Part shown: one piece after another, positions 1-12,000 of the stretch | Position numbering within the stretch: position 1 is the first letter of the stretch | How the letters are laid out: each line of letters opens with the position of its first letter | Assembly (NCBI RefSeq): GCF_051014685.1 | Contig: NC_135060.1 | Span: forward strand, 6,572,001-6,636,000 | DNA: 64,000 nucleotides | DNA from: Ptiloglossa arizonensis | Lineage: Eukaryota > Arthropoda > Insecta > Hymenoptera > Colletidae | Direction: 5' to 3' | Translations under genes and position numbers: made by a program | Notes under the pieces: generated by a model | Database searches by the model: none | What the model was told of the DNA's origin: nothing | What the model saw: only the letters and a program-made list of their open reading frames with translations

Positions 1-22
1 CAATCGTCCGTCACGTCGCAAT
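1..22 (-). CDS. Egfr: Egfr coding exon 10, partial (runs off the window)
   Basis: A strong acceptor (TTACCGTTTGTTCAG, ending at 23) is followed by 22 bases that, with the one base carried over from exon 9, read DCDVTDD in frame, giving IGVRDCDVTDD across the junction. The exon continues beyond base 1. It is called from the splice signal, the phase match and the acidic tail-like sequence. It is short, so less sure than the others. Confidence 0.65.
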
Positions 23-3000
23 CTGAACAAACGGTAACGAACTCGTTACAATTTCCGTAACATTTTTATCACCTATGATGCACCTTGCTCGTACGTTCCA
101 CTCTATACAATCGATATCTGCTCATTGTACGAGTAATATAATTTTGTTCAATTTTATTCGCAACATTCGAGAAAAAAACTACGCACACAAGGGTTGAACT
201 TTTCAATGTATTACAATAACTATATATAAATCGTTCGTAGCAATAACGAACCTCCGTGAACTCACCTCTGACACCGATCATCTTCAACGGATCCGAACAG
301 TATCTCGAACTGGAACTGTCCGAACCTACGGGGTGTCCACAATGACCGTTCGGCGCCGCGAAATGCGGATGTTGGCCAGAGTTTCCAGGTTCGTGCGACG
401 CGTTTCCGTTTCTGTGATTCGCGCCGTACCTCAACAACTCCCTGTCCCAGTTCTGTTGGTTCTGTGGCGTGGGAGAGTCGGCGGCGAGCGGTTTACCGTT
501 GGGCCAACAAGTTTTCACGGGTGTGTTCGGCGGTGAGCCGGAAGTACTGGACGCCGAGAGTCCAGGTGGAATCGGTGCCCTGGATTTCGGCTGAAGGTAC
601 TCGTCGGCGTCCACCAACGCCTCGGGACCGTCCATGGCCGATGCGAGATTTCGTATCATCTCCTTTTCGTCCTGTAAAGGTGAAAAATCGTTCATCTCCG
701 AGAATGGTATGCATATCCGCGAGGAATCCTATCCGGAGGAACGTAACCGCGTTAAGAGGCGTATCGAGACCCTCGATAAACGAAACGAAGAAAGCGACGA
801 GACAAATTTGATCGCAAGGGACAAAGAATAGAGAAAGTATCACCAACCTGCAGTGTATACGAAGGTAATCTCATGTATTTGTCGCCCTTGATGGCAAGAT
901 ATCGACCAGGATCTCTGGACATCTTCGCAAAGTCCTCCGCGAGCTCCTTGAAGCTGGGCCTGGACTCGGCGTCCAACATCCAACACTTGATCATGATCAT
1001 GTACACGTCGATCGTGCAGATCGTCGGTTGCGGTAACCTTTCGCCTTTCTCCAACAACTCCGGCACGTTTCTCGCGGGCACGTTCTCGTACGGTCTGCCA
1101 CCGTAAGTGAGAACCTCCCATATGGTCACCCCGAACGCCCAAACGTCCGACTTGTGCGTGAACACGCGATGCTGAATGCACTCGAGTGCCAGCCACTTGA
1201 TCGGCATTTTGCCACCGGCGGCCTTGTACTGTTCCTCGTTGATGTCCAGAAGCTTGGCCAGACCGAAATCGGTGATCTTCACGCAATTGGGCGTTTGCAC
1301 GAGAACGTTCCGCGCCGCGAGATCGCGATGGACCAATCTCCTCTCCTCCAAGTAGGCCATCCCCCTGGCGATCTGTGTGCACCAATTCAGGAGGGCTTTC
1401 GAGCCGATTTTGTCCTTGAACGTGCGCACAAAGTCGAGCAAACAACCCAACGGCATCAACTGAGTCACGAGCATCATCTGCGAGGTCATGCAGACGGCCA
1501 GCAACTGGAGCAAATTCGGATGTTCCACGCTGGCCATAATGTACGCCTCGTCGAGAAACTCCTTCGACGTGTTCGCTCCCGTCCCGTCGTGGAGGACTTT
1601 AATGGCTACCGGTATCTTCACGTTCTCTCCTTCCGGTACCCAGACACCCTTGTAGACGTTCCCGAATGCACCGTAACCCAGGATCCCGCCCTTTCTCATC
1701 TCCTCCTCCTTAATGATGCGCAATTTCGCCAAGTTCGGTTTCACCCCGGTCGGACGCAACGGTTCGTTGTCGTCCAAACCGGTGAACGCTATCGCCATCT
1801 TCACAGTGTTCTCCTCGGCCTTTGCTCGTACGCGCCAGAAGTACATGATCACGGCCGCAACCACGAGGAACACCAACGTGAACACCACGACACCTGCCAG
1901 TATCGCGGGCTGAAGCTCGTTTTCCATTTGGAATCGATGACCACCAGGTTCTATGGAGCAGTACGGTTCGCTGTCCGGAGGGAAGATCTTGTGAGGGTAC
2001 TCGGGGGGGCATATTTCCGTGCAGTTGAACGACGTGGCGTTTACCTGAAACGAGACGAAACGTGCGTTGAGCACGAAAGCTTGAAGTCGACGTGCAGCTG
2101 GAAGCAACAGAGCTAACGACGAATTTTCTTTGTACGATGGATAGACAAATTCCAATCGATGGAATCTATCTACTCGATAAAATTCTATCTACTCGATAGA
2201 AATATTTTCTCGAAAGTTATATCTGATCGCGAGTTCCGTGGCGTAGAGCCGAATTCCTATAATCTGTAGATAAATATATATACACTTCGGTCCCATGTAA
2301 TCGCAAGGATGTTCAATATCGAGTCATCTTTGTTACCGGGGTTTAATGAAATGTCAAGATACGTTGCTCACCACGTTGATTTTATAATTCCGACATTTGT
2401 GGCATTGATTCTGGCCCGGTCCGAAGCATCCTCGACACTCGCTGAAACACGGAATGCAGAGCTGCGTGTCCGCGTCCGCGAAGTGATCCGCGGGGCACTC
2501 CTCTTCGCACTGTTCGCCCCTCTTGTATTTCGTGCACTCCTGGCACACGTGCTCGTGGAAACCGTATCCGGTGCATTTTTTGCAACGAGGGTGACACTTG
2601 CGACAGACCGCCTTCCCAGCTAGAGGTTTCAGGGCTCCTTGTTCTTGAGGACTCACCCACTCGTAGTAATGCCCTGTAACGAGAACTCGTTGCGTTCACT
2701 TCGTCACCGGATCTCGATCCGTTGAATTTCATTCGCAGAAAATAGGAAACAATCATCGGAGAGTTTCCTGATACATCGATCGATATTTCCAGAGACTCGT
2801 TCGCGTTGGAGGATACTCTGATACTCTTTCTCGCTCGTAATTTACAGCACTCCTGTATACAGGAAACTTTTGTCACGTGTTCAAATCGACGAATTATTGT
2901 ACGATCGCGAGCGTACAATTACGAGTGATTTGCAACGAGTCGAGAAAAGATCGAATTGGTCTAAGGGCGGTAGTGTCGCTTACCGTCCGGACAGGGTTCT

Positions 3001-6000
3001 CCTTTCTGCAAACATCCTTCAGGTACATGTCCGTTCATGATCGCCTTATCGCAGCTGTGGCATCCATTAGGGCCTATGTTGTTCTCGGGTCCCTCGCAAC
3101 CACCCACGCAGTTCTCGTGACAGTCCTTGCACACACCGTTGTCGTTATACTTGGAGGACGGGCATTCGGGCACGCAGAACGGGCCGTCGCGAGCGTGTTT
3201 GCATTTTGTGCAGTGCTCCGCGTTCGGTCCCGAGCAAGAACCGTCGCACTCGTCGTGGCACAGCTTGCAGGTCTTCTCGTCCGCTCGGTAAATTCTAGAA
3301 AAGAGCGAAACGGACACGTGAGCCCTCGACTACGAATCTTTGGTGGAAACAACGAAAGCGACGAGTATAGTGCGAGGCTACGCGCAACGTGAGATGCAGA
3401 AAGCAGGAAAATCTCCTGGGGTTAATGTGGTTTACCTTCGATCCGCAATCTGAGGTGGGCAAATTTGAACACAACAGAAGGAACAGGTGTTATTACGAGG
3501 TTCGTACATGTGTCGCGAATTTTGATCGTTCGTTTCGATCGATTGGTATCCTTACCCTGGCGCGGTGCAGTCTTGAAGACAATCGTTCCCCAGAATGAAG
3601 TTCTTGCAGGAGAGACATTGCGCCGGACCGGATCCCCAACAACCCTCGTCGGAACACTGTTCGTCGCATACCAGTCCATCTTTTACTACGATCGAGAAGG
3701 AAACGTTGACGTTAGTTCTCGGAACGATTTACGTTCGAAACGAAACACGGAGAATAGAGAAAACTCACGTATCGAATCAAAGTAAAAGTAAAGGTAATCG
3801 AAAATATCGTTGCTACGGTACTCACTGCATTCGCTCTCGTTCCGATTGTTCGACAGCAAACTCTCGTGCTCCGAGGACTTCTTGATCCTCGTCCAATTGA
3901 TACTCTGCGCGTAACAGAGATTCTTGTTCTCCAAGATGGCGATGGAGCCCGAGTAGATTTTCTTCAACGAGCTGAGCCCGAACGAGACCAACGACGTCTT
4001 CACGATGTACAACGACGCGAAATACTCGGTCAGGGTTCTTCCTCCGATCACCTCGAGGTTCCGGAAGTACGACAGATTTCTGAAGTCCTTGTGATCGCCC
4101 TGGATGTTCAGGAAACCGGTGATCTCCTTCAGAGTGCCGAACACCTCCAGCTTGTCGGGATGCATTTTCTCGTAACGTTTGCCGAAACTGAAGTTCTGAT
4201 AGACGTGTTGGAAACCTTGGAAACTTTGGTCGAGGATCGTGATCGAGCCCTCGATGATCGTGCAGTCCTTGAAGCTGTCTATGTTCCCGGAGTGGACCTT
4301 CTCGACGCCCTTGCAGGTTTTCGGGCACGGTCCGTCGCAGGGCACGCATTCGCCGTGTAACGCTTTCTTCTTCGGCGGACAGGACCTTACGCAAGCTCCG
4401 TTGTCTTTCAGGAGATGTTCCGGACACCTTCTCACGCAGGTTGCACCATACGCGTACTTCCCGTCGGGATTAGCCTCCCACGAGTACGTGGTAGGATTGT
4501 ACCTGAAACGGTCGTCGTTGTCGTTTCGATGCTTGGCTCGTAAACTGTACGGGATATACGAACGCCCGGCGTGTATTTCCGCGCGACTCGGGCCCCGAGA
4601 CACCGATACTCCCGCGTAGTACAGATTTATCGACGATAAGGTTACTATTGTCAAACGTTTTATTATTCTCGAAACGCACCCGTTAAGCTCGAGAAATATG
4701 TATATATCGACATCGTTCGATGGACCGTTTCCATAGTGTACTTTTACCTTTCGATCGCCTCCGAGAGTGTTTTTAGTACTGTATGAAAATTTCACGTTGT
4801 TGCGTTTCAATTTTACGCGCGGTGTAACGCGTCCGTCCCCGCGCAACGTCTTTCGGTATAGAAACAATACCATTTGAAGTACGATCGCAACTCAAAATAC
4901 GATAACGTCACCAAAGCTGCGCGGAACTGTGCCTTCGAGTTTAAATCGACAATCTGTACTTCGAGGGAACTGTAAAATTTCGAATCGAGGAACATGACCG
5001 TAACCGAAAGGTCGACGAACGCTCGCGGTGACGTACTTCGTCTACGCGTATCGTCTTGCTCGAAAGTTTGGAGCATTTTTCGAAACGAACGAACCTTTTT
5101 GCGCGGGTATTCGAACGTTTCACCGAAAATATCCTCGCGTATCGATCGAGTACTTTGTACGCGCGATTTAAACGCGTTAACTCTGCCAATTCGTCTCTCT
5201 GACGATATTTCTTTCTCGAAAGATACCAGTGCGCTCGAAACTTTCGTGGATCGCCTAGAAATATTTGTAAAAATCCGTCCACGAACGAGACACGAACGAT
5301 AGTCTCTTTAACTATGCGACGATTTACTTACTTTTGCATGGGCGGACATTCCTGTGTGCACACACCGTCGTCGAAAAAGTTCTTGCAGGCTAGACAGTCG
5401 CTCTGTTTCGGACCCATGCAGCCACCGGCGCAAAAAAGATGGCAACACTCCCGCGGATTGGGCCCGAAGCACCTGCCCTGCCAGCACTGAGGCGAACAGT
5501 TCGTCTTCGAGTACCTTTGACAATTCTCCGGTCCCTCGCCCCAACAACCTTGCTCGCAGCTCTTATCGCACGGTGGACAGATGCGTTCCGGTGACGTGAA
5601 ATTGTACACGTACGAGTACGTCCCCGTCTGACCGGTGATTATTTCGTCCCAGTTGATCGATCGGATGTGGCAGAGGTTGTAATTGTTGTACATGCCCACG
5701 CTGCCGTTGAGAATATCTGGGAACCGTACGCGAAATTTGGTCCAATTTCTTTGGAAGCGTTCGATCAAAGGTGAGAGACTAATATCGAGGTAGAGGGTTA
5801 CTCTACGTCGACGTACGAGTGTCTTTTAACACGGTGTTACAGACACTGCGCTTTAAAAGGATTTGAGAAAAATCTTCGAAAGATTTGCGTTTACGGATTT
5901 TGTTTTGGATCGACTCCCGTTCTTTGACGCTTCGAATCGCGCGACAGTACTTTGCAGAGCATTGAAATCTATATCCGAACATTTTTATTTCCTCGTAAAA

Positions 6001-9000
6001 TGTCACGAGGGACTAGAATTTTAAGACCCCTTTACATAAGGATTTCGAAATGTCTACCGACAAAGAACGAGTCGTCTACGACAGCGTAGGGGTGTTGAAA
6101 TCTTCGTTGTTTTTCTCTCCCTTCTTGAGGTATTTTTAAGTATCGTCGAGAACGAGCAAAGAAACGTATCTTACCTCTGAGCGCCGGCATCTCCAAGTTC
6201 TGCATCTGACACATCGTAACGAACAGGGCGAACTCGGTTTCGTGGATATTGAGCTTGAAGAGAGTCCTGCCGCGTATGATTTGCAACCGCGGCAGAACGA
6301 TCTTCCGTACGTCCACGTGGCTGATGAGGACGTAGCCGGTGACCTCCCGTATATACTGGAGGAAGCTGAGGTCGAATGTCTCGTTCTGGAGCCATGTGAT
6401 CTCCAAGTTCCCGTCGACATAAGTACAGTTGGTGTACCGGTCTCGAAGATTCCGGTAGTGGTGCTGCTTGTTGGACGGAACGGAGAGTCGGCCATTGGTT
6501 CCGATACAAACTGCAACAAGAGAGAGGAGACGTTCGAGATAAAGTCCTGGACGCGAGAAGAACCGTTCACTTTTACCATTATTCTAGAAACTACGCGAGC
6601 ATCTTGAAATAGTGACTTTTTGTCAAGAAAAATCGCGTCGAGAGCAATGTTTCTTGCCAACTTCGGCTTGCGTCAAAAGGTGAAAAATACATTGGAATAC
6701 GTAATTTCAATTCGATGAAACCACGTTTCTGTCGAAAACTCGTTAAAAGTGCGTCGACATCGCAAGACATAGCGTTTTTCCAAGTTGAAAGGCTCGAACG
6801 CGTCATTTCGTTTGGAAAAGTCACGGTTGGTTAGCAAGTGGCGCGATTACGGTCGCGTTGTTATCGTTCGCGGCGCAGGGATATTTCGTAAATGATTCCG
6901 GAATATAAACACTGGTCGCGCGACTTCCGTGCGTCGACGGCCCTCTCTGTTCGTAGAATCACCAAGTGGAACGAGCTGAGGTCGCCACCCACATCGTCGA
7001 AAGCGCTTCCCCGATCTATAGATAGCTTTCTAAGCTTTGAAAGCGTGCCGTGCCGGTGGGCGAACCACTTCCATAACACGCGAGCGAGCGAGCGAGCGCA
7101 TGCGCGCGCCCGGTTTCGTTGTGTAACCGCGCACGTACCCCGTAACGCGTTCGAATAGTTCGCGGTTACGTTTACGCGCGTACCGATAACGTGCGTAAAA
7201 CTAACCCCGAGCGATCGGGGACCGGCGTACACTTTACAACAAAACCGTTCCTCCTCGTGGATGCACTCGATCGTTAATCTTCGATGCGCCGCATTGGAAA
7301 CGAACCCATTTACGAACGATCCCATTTATCAACGATCGAAGGTTACGGTTTACGAATCTCGATACGGAGATAAGGGAACACCTTGTTCCCAATCGTTTCG
7401 TTTTCGATCGATAACGCGTTTTTAACCCCCCGTTCAATCGGAGAACCGTCATCCAATGATCCGTTAATTTCTAATCGTTTCAGAAACATTTTTGTTTCGC
7501 TTTCGAGCAGCACCTCGAAATTAATAACGTACCGACGGTTTTTACGAAACATCGCGGTTCTTCTTCGATTTATTTACCACCTGCTTAACAATTTCCCCGA
7601 CCAACCGTTAGCAAGACACGCGAGGCGGAATATTCGATCTCGTCCGCTACGTCGAGGTTAGGCTTAATAACAGCAATTTCAGCTGCACCTCGCCTCTTAC
7701 GCACTTGTGCATTCCCCGTTTCGTTTGTTTTACATTCGCGCGTCGGTATCCTTTCGCTCGCGTGCAAAGATAAATATTGCGAAGGGTTCGAAACGAACCG
7801 CAAACGATCTCCACGAGCTCGGTCGATTCTCACGAGAGAATCTTAAGTTCCCGGGTCAATATGTGTATACTTTCGCCCGGATTCTCGCAACGTTGAACAC
7901 GCCGGGGCGAAAAATGATTTTAACGCGATCGTTCTCGCGTCCAGAGAAGAATCATCTGCTTTCGAAGTTTTTGCACGGGAAGGATGCGAACGTACTCCCA
8001 CGGTATGGGAACAATTCACTCGTGAACGTCGTAGAAAAGTCGTAGACGATATTAATGAAAATGTAACATCGGGATAAAAATATAAAAGACGCGTGCTCGG
8101 GACTCGTAAGAAATGTACACGGACTCTTCCGATCAATTCGACCGCCTCGACCGACTTCTTTCGACGACAGAAAGAAACGTCGGGAATAAATATACGATAA
8201 ATCAAGTATTGTTCTCAAGCTTGTGTTTTCCAAGATTTCAAAGCCGTTCGTATTTCTTGTTCAATCGGGCTGCGCAATATTTCTATCCTCGCAACAATCG
8301 AGATCAAAATCGATTCAACGCGCCAACTTGACCGATTCCGAAAGACGTTGTTTATCGACCGGTCGGGTTTAAGCATTTGCAAAATAAATATTGTTTCTCC
8401 GGAGCGATGCTTTCCTACGACATTCTTCCTGTCACCGAGAACAAGCTAGCTCCTCGTCGAACTAGTTTAGACGAGACACTCCGGTGTCTAACCTGAAATA
8501 TTAATTAAACACGGTGAACGTGCGCGCGAAAACCAACTTTCTCGGAAAGAAGAGAGTCGAAGCGAACGAAATCGATGCAAAAACAGAGTCGAGGAATCGT
8601 TCGGTCGTTACGGGGTGAAAAACGTAATTGGATCAATTATGATTCGCGCCGGGAACGACGTAGCCAGCGATATCGACGCAATATCATTCATAACTTCGCT
8701 AATAACCGGAACATCGATCGACAGGGACGCGGTTGCTTGCTCGCTCGCTCGCGCCCAATCGCAAAAACGATCACCGATGATCGACGTCCGTCGAAAGCGA
8801 GGTGTCCCCTCTCCCCTCTCACCCCTTTGGCTCGTTCCCATCGCCGGTCCTCGCGGTCCGAACTTCTTCATCGGTTTACGTCTTCGTCCGCGGCGCAAGC
8901 CGGTACACCCTGGGGGCCCGCGAAGGGAACGGGGCACCCGTGCGTCCGCGTCGAGCCGCGTCGCGGCGCATACTCTCACGTACGCATTGTCTCTCGGAAT

Positions 9001-12000
9001 TCGGTTTTGCTGCGTAACGCGGACTCGCAAACGAACGGCGGCGTTTGCGTTCCATCGCCGGGAACCGTGGTCCCTCTTGGCGAAAAGGGCGGTCTTAATC
9101 TGCCCCGGCGATCGGAATCATGCGAAAATAATTGCGCAACGACATCCTTCTTGCGCGCACCGCGCCAAAAGAAGACCGGGTACAGGGCGCCGCCTCGTCA
9201 TCGAACGGGGACACTCACCCCCCTCTTTCACCAACGAAACGAGCAACGGGGCCCCCGTGGAAAGAAGCCACCGAACGAGAGGGAACTCGGGGGGCCCTGG
9301 CATCCGGTGCACGACCAGATGCTGCCGGTGCACCGCTGCATCGCTGCACCGCTGCACCGCCGCGACGCATCCCCTCGAGGAGAGACCAATGCAGAACGCG
9401 CGCACCGGCCCACGGCGCCACGTACCCAGGGAATGCGGATCGATCCGTGGATCTGCATCGCTACGAGATTCTCCTCGTCGACCGGACCATCCCCGGACAC
9501 CCCGGGCCTCGCTCTCGCGGCGTTTTCTCTCCGTTCGGGGCCCCCGAGGCCCGAAGATTAATGTCCTAATCGGCCCGCGGTAGATAAGAAAGATACTCGA
9601 CCGCGCCGCGCCGCGCCGCGCCGCGCCACGCCGTTTCTTGCGCGCGGAAATCGCGGCTTAGGTCCTCGATCGCGACGTTCGCGAGCCATGTTCCGGCTAC
9701 GGGGGAATAAAAAAAAAGATTCACCGGAGTTATGGGTTGACCGTGCATTCTGGCATTCCGTGAGGAAATAGGGAGAACGCACTGGTTACCGAGAGCTTCT
9801 TTTGTCCTAATTTCTCTACACGAGTTCTGCGTTGCAACGAAAGGATCGCTGCATAGGAGAGGAAATGTAGAAGAGGAAATATAACAGAGGAAATATAGCA
9901 GAGGAAATATAGCAGAGGAAATATAGCAGAGGAAGTTGGTCAGCGCGGTACAAAGAGATTCTTTTTCGTAATTTTTGCTTCTCGACTTCCCCGTTCGCCG
10001 ATAATCAAGGATACCGGTTATCGGGGTACGAGAGGATTTTTATCGTAATTTTTGTGTACCGTTTCTGCGTAACGACGAAAGGATTGCGAGATAGGAGAGG
10101 AATGTGCAAGAGGAACGTTAGTTATCGCGGCAAGGAGGCAATTTTTTTCTCGTAATTATTTTGCTTTTCGAATTCTCCGTTCGCGGACAACGAGGAGATT
10201 ACGCGTCCCTTGTATATGGAGAAGACGCGAATAGGAAGAACGCTAATTATCGCGGTACGCCGAGGGTTTTTATCGTAATTTTTACTAACCCGTTCTTCGT
10301 TGCGACGAAGGGATTGCGTTTCTCTCGTAAGACGAGAGAATACGACGAAAAAAGATGCAGCGAAAATCAGCGGGAAAGTTTCCAAGTTAGTGGGCGACCA
10401 CGCGATTATAATTCCATTAGCCAGACGTACACTGGCATTCTCTTCGAGAGGAAAACGTGTAGCTAGAACGCTAGTTACAGCGGTACGGGAGTATTTTTAT
10501 CGTAATTTTTCCCCGTAGGTTCTTCGTTGCAACAGATTGCGTTCGTCTCGTATATGGAGAGAACACGACGAGAAGAAACGAGGTGAAAATCAACAGAAGA
10601 GTTTCCGAGTTAGTGGGCGACGACGACGCGATTATAGTTCCATTAGTTAGCCATACACTGGCATTCCATCCGTATGGAAAGCACCTCATCTTCCCATCAT
10701 CGTCACTGTGTTTCCTTTCTCGTTAATTTTCCCTGTCGTATCTTCTCGACGTTCGTAAGAAATATCATCGTCCATCTGTATTGGAACACCCCCTTATATT
10801 TCGTAAAAGAGAGAGGACAACACTTTCGAGAAAAATACGATTCTCTTTGTGGGAATCTCGTAACCTTTTTTGTATTATTTTCAAGAATTTCAATTATCAT
10901 TTTGTACGGGAAAAATATCTCGTTCGAATAGGTTCCGCTCGGTGTATGAATTTAAACTCCGTTCCGAGGCTGCGGAAGCGTTTCGTAAGATACCGCACGC
11001 GCAGAAACGGTTCGAAAAATTTCCTTCTCGAGACGAATCACCCGGAAGACGCAACGCGATCGGGAAGACCATCCATCATTGATAACGACGAGTTACGCAT
11101 ACGTCGGGACCAGTACCCCGAAAGTTTCACACGTTACCGAGGAAAGAGATTCGTCGACGCCTCCGCGACGACTCGAAAAAAAACTACTCGGATCGTGGAC
11201 CTCGAAGGGCGAAGGTTCGTTCCGTTTGCTTTCTTTTGTGCGTCGCGATCGTAGCGTTTTCGCGGTGAAAAGTGGATCTCGAGTCGCAACAAGGAACGAC
11301 CTTGTCATTGGCTATCGGAAGATCCGGTACCGCGTGTTACGAAGCCGCAGCTTCGTCCGCAGAGGATCGTGCTTTGTTCGCGGTGGACTACAACCGGTAT
11401 GGTCGGGTATTAATTTCTCGCTACGAGCCGAACGATGCAGAAAACTCATCTTTAATCGATAATGAACGCGAACGGTCTGCGGATTTCCATTCCTCGTTCC
11501 TATATAAGGGAGCACGGCTCGTTCGGTGTTAAAAGCTTCCTCGTCTTTTCTCCGCGACGAATGAAAGTTAACGTTCACCTTGTAACATTGCTTTCATTAT
11601 GATCGAGCACGTTCTCCCAATCCTTCGAAGATTCCAATCGTTACCTTTTTTGCGAGTTGCATTGAGTATTTTTGGGCCCTGCTACCTCGAACTTGACGCG
11701 CGTTTACGAGACCTCCGCGTCCTTTGAACCGCATCGAAACGCGAACGCGGAAAGAATTTCATTTCGAGCGATTTACAAACGCATCGTGTCTCTCGTGGTC
11801 GCGAGGAAAGGACCGATTAGCCGCTCGGATGGTGTTTCTTCGAAAATTCCAACGCGTTCACATACCAACGGACTAATTAGCAGGGTTCGCGCGTATATGA
11901 GCTTCGTCTATCACGGGCTGGCCGCCGCGATCGTTGGTCGTTCACCAAGACGCGGGCAACGTGTAAAACTAGTCGAAGGGCGACTTCCGCTAACCGGAGG

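Noticed and set aside
8575..9583. Two overlapping plus-strand frames of over 320 codons
   Set aside because: Two long frames on the same strand over the same GC-rich bases cannot both be real, and neither has a recognisable composition or domain. GC-rich DNA has few stops.
10122..10385. Minus-strand frame starting [16 protein letters not shown], considered as an alternative signal-peptide exon
   Set aside because: It lies inside the ~229-bp tandem array and a similar frame recurs in the next repeat unit, so it is a by-product of the repeat. No phase-1 donor was found.
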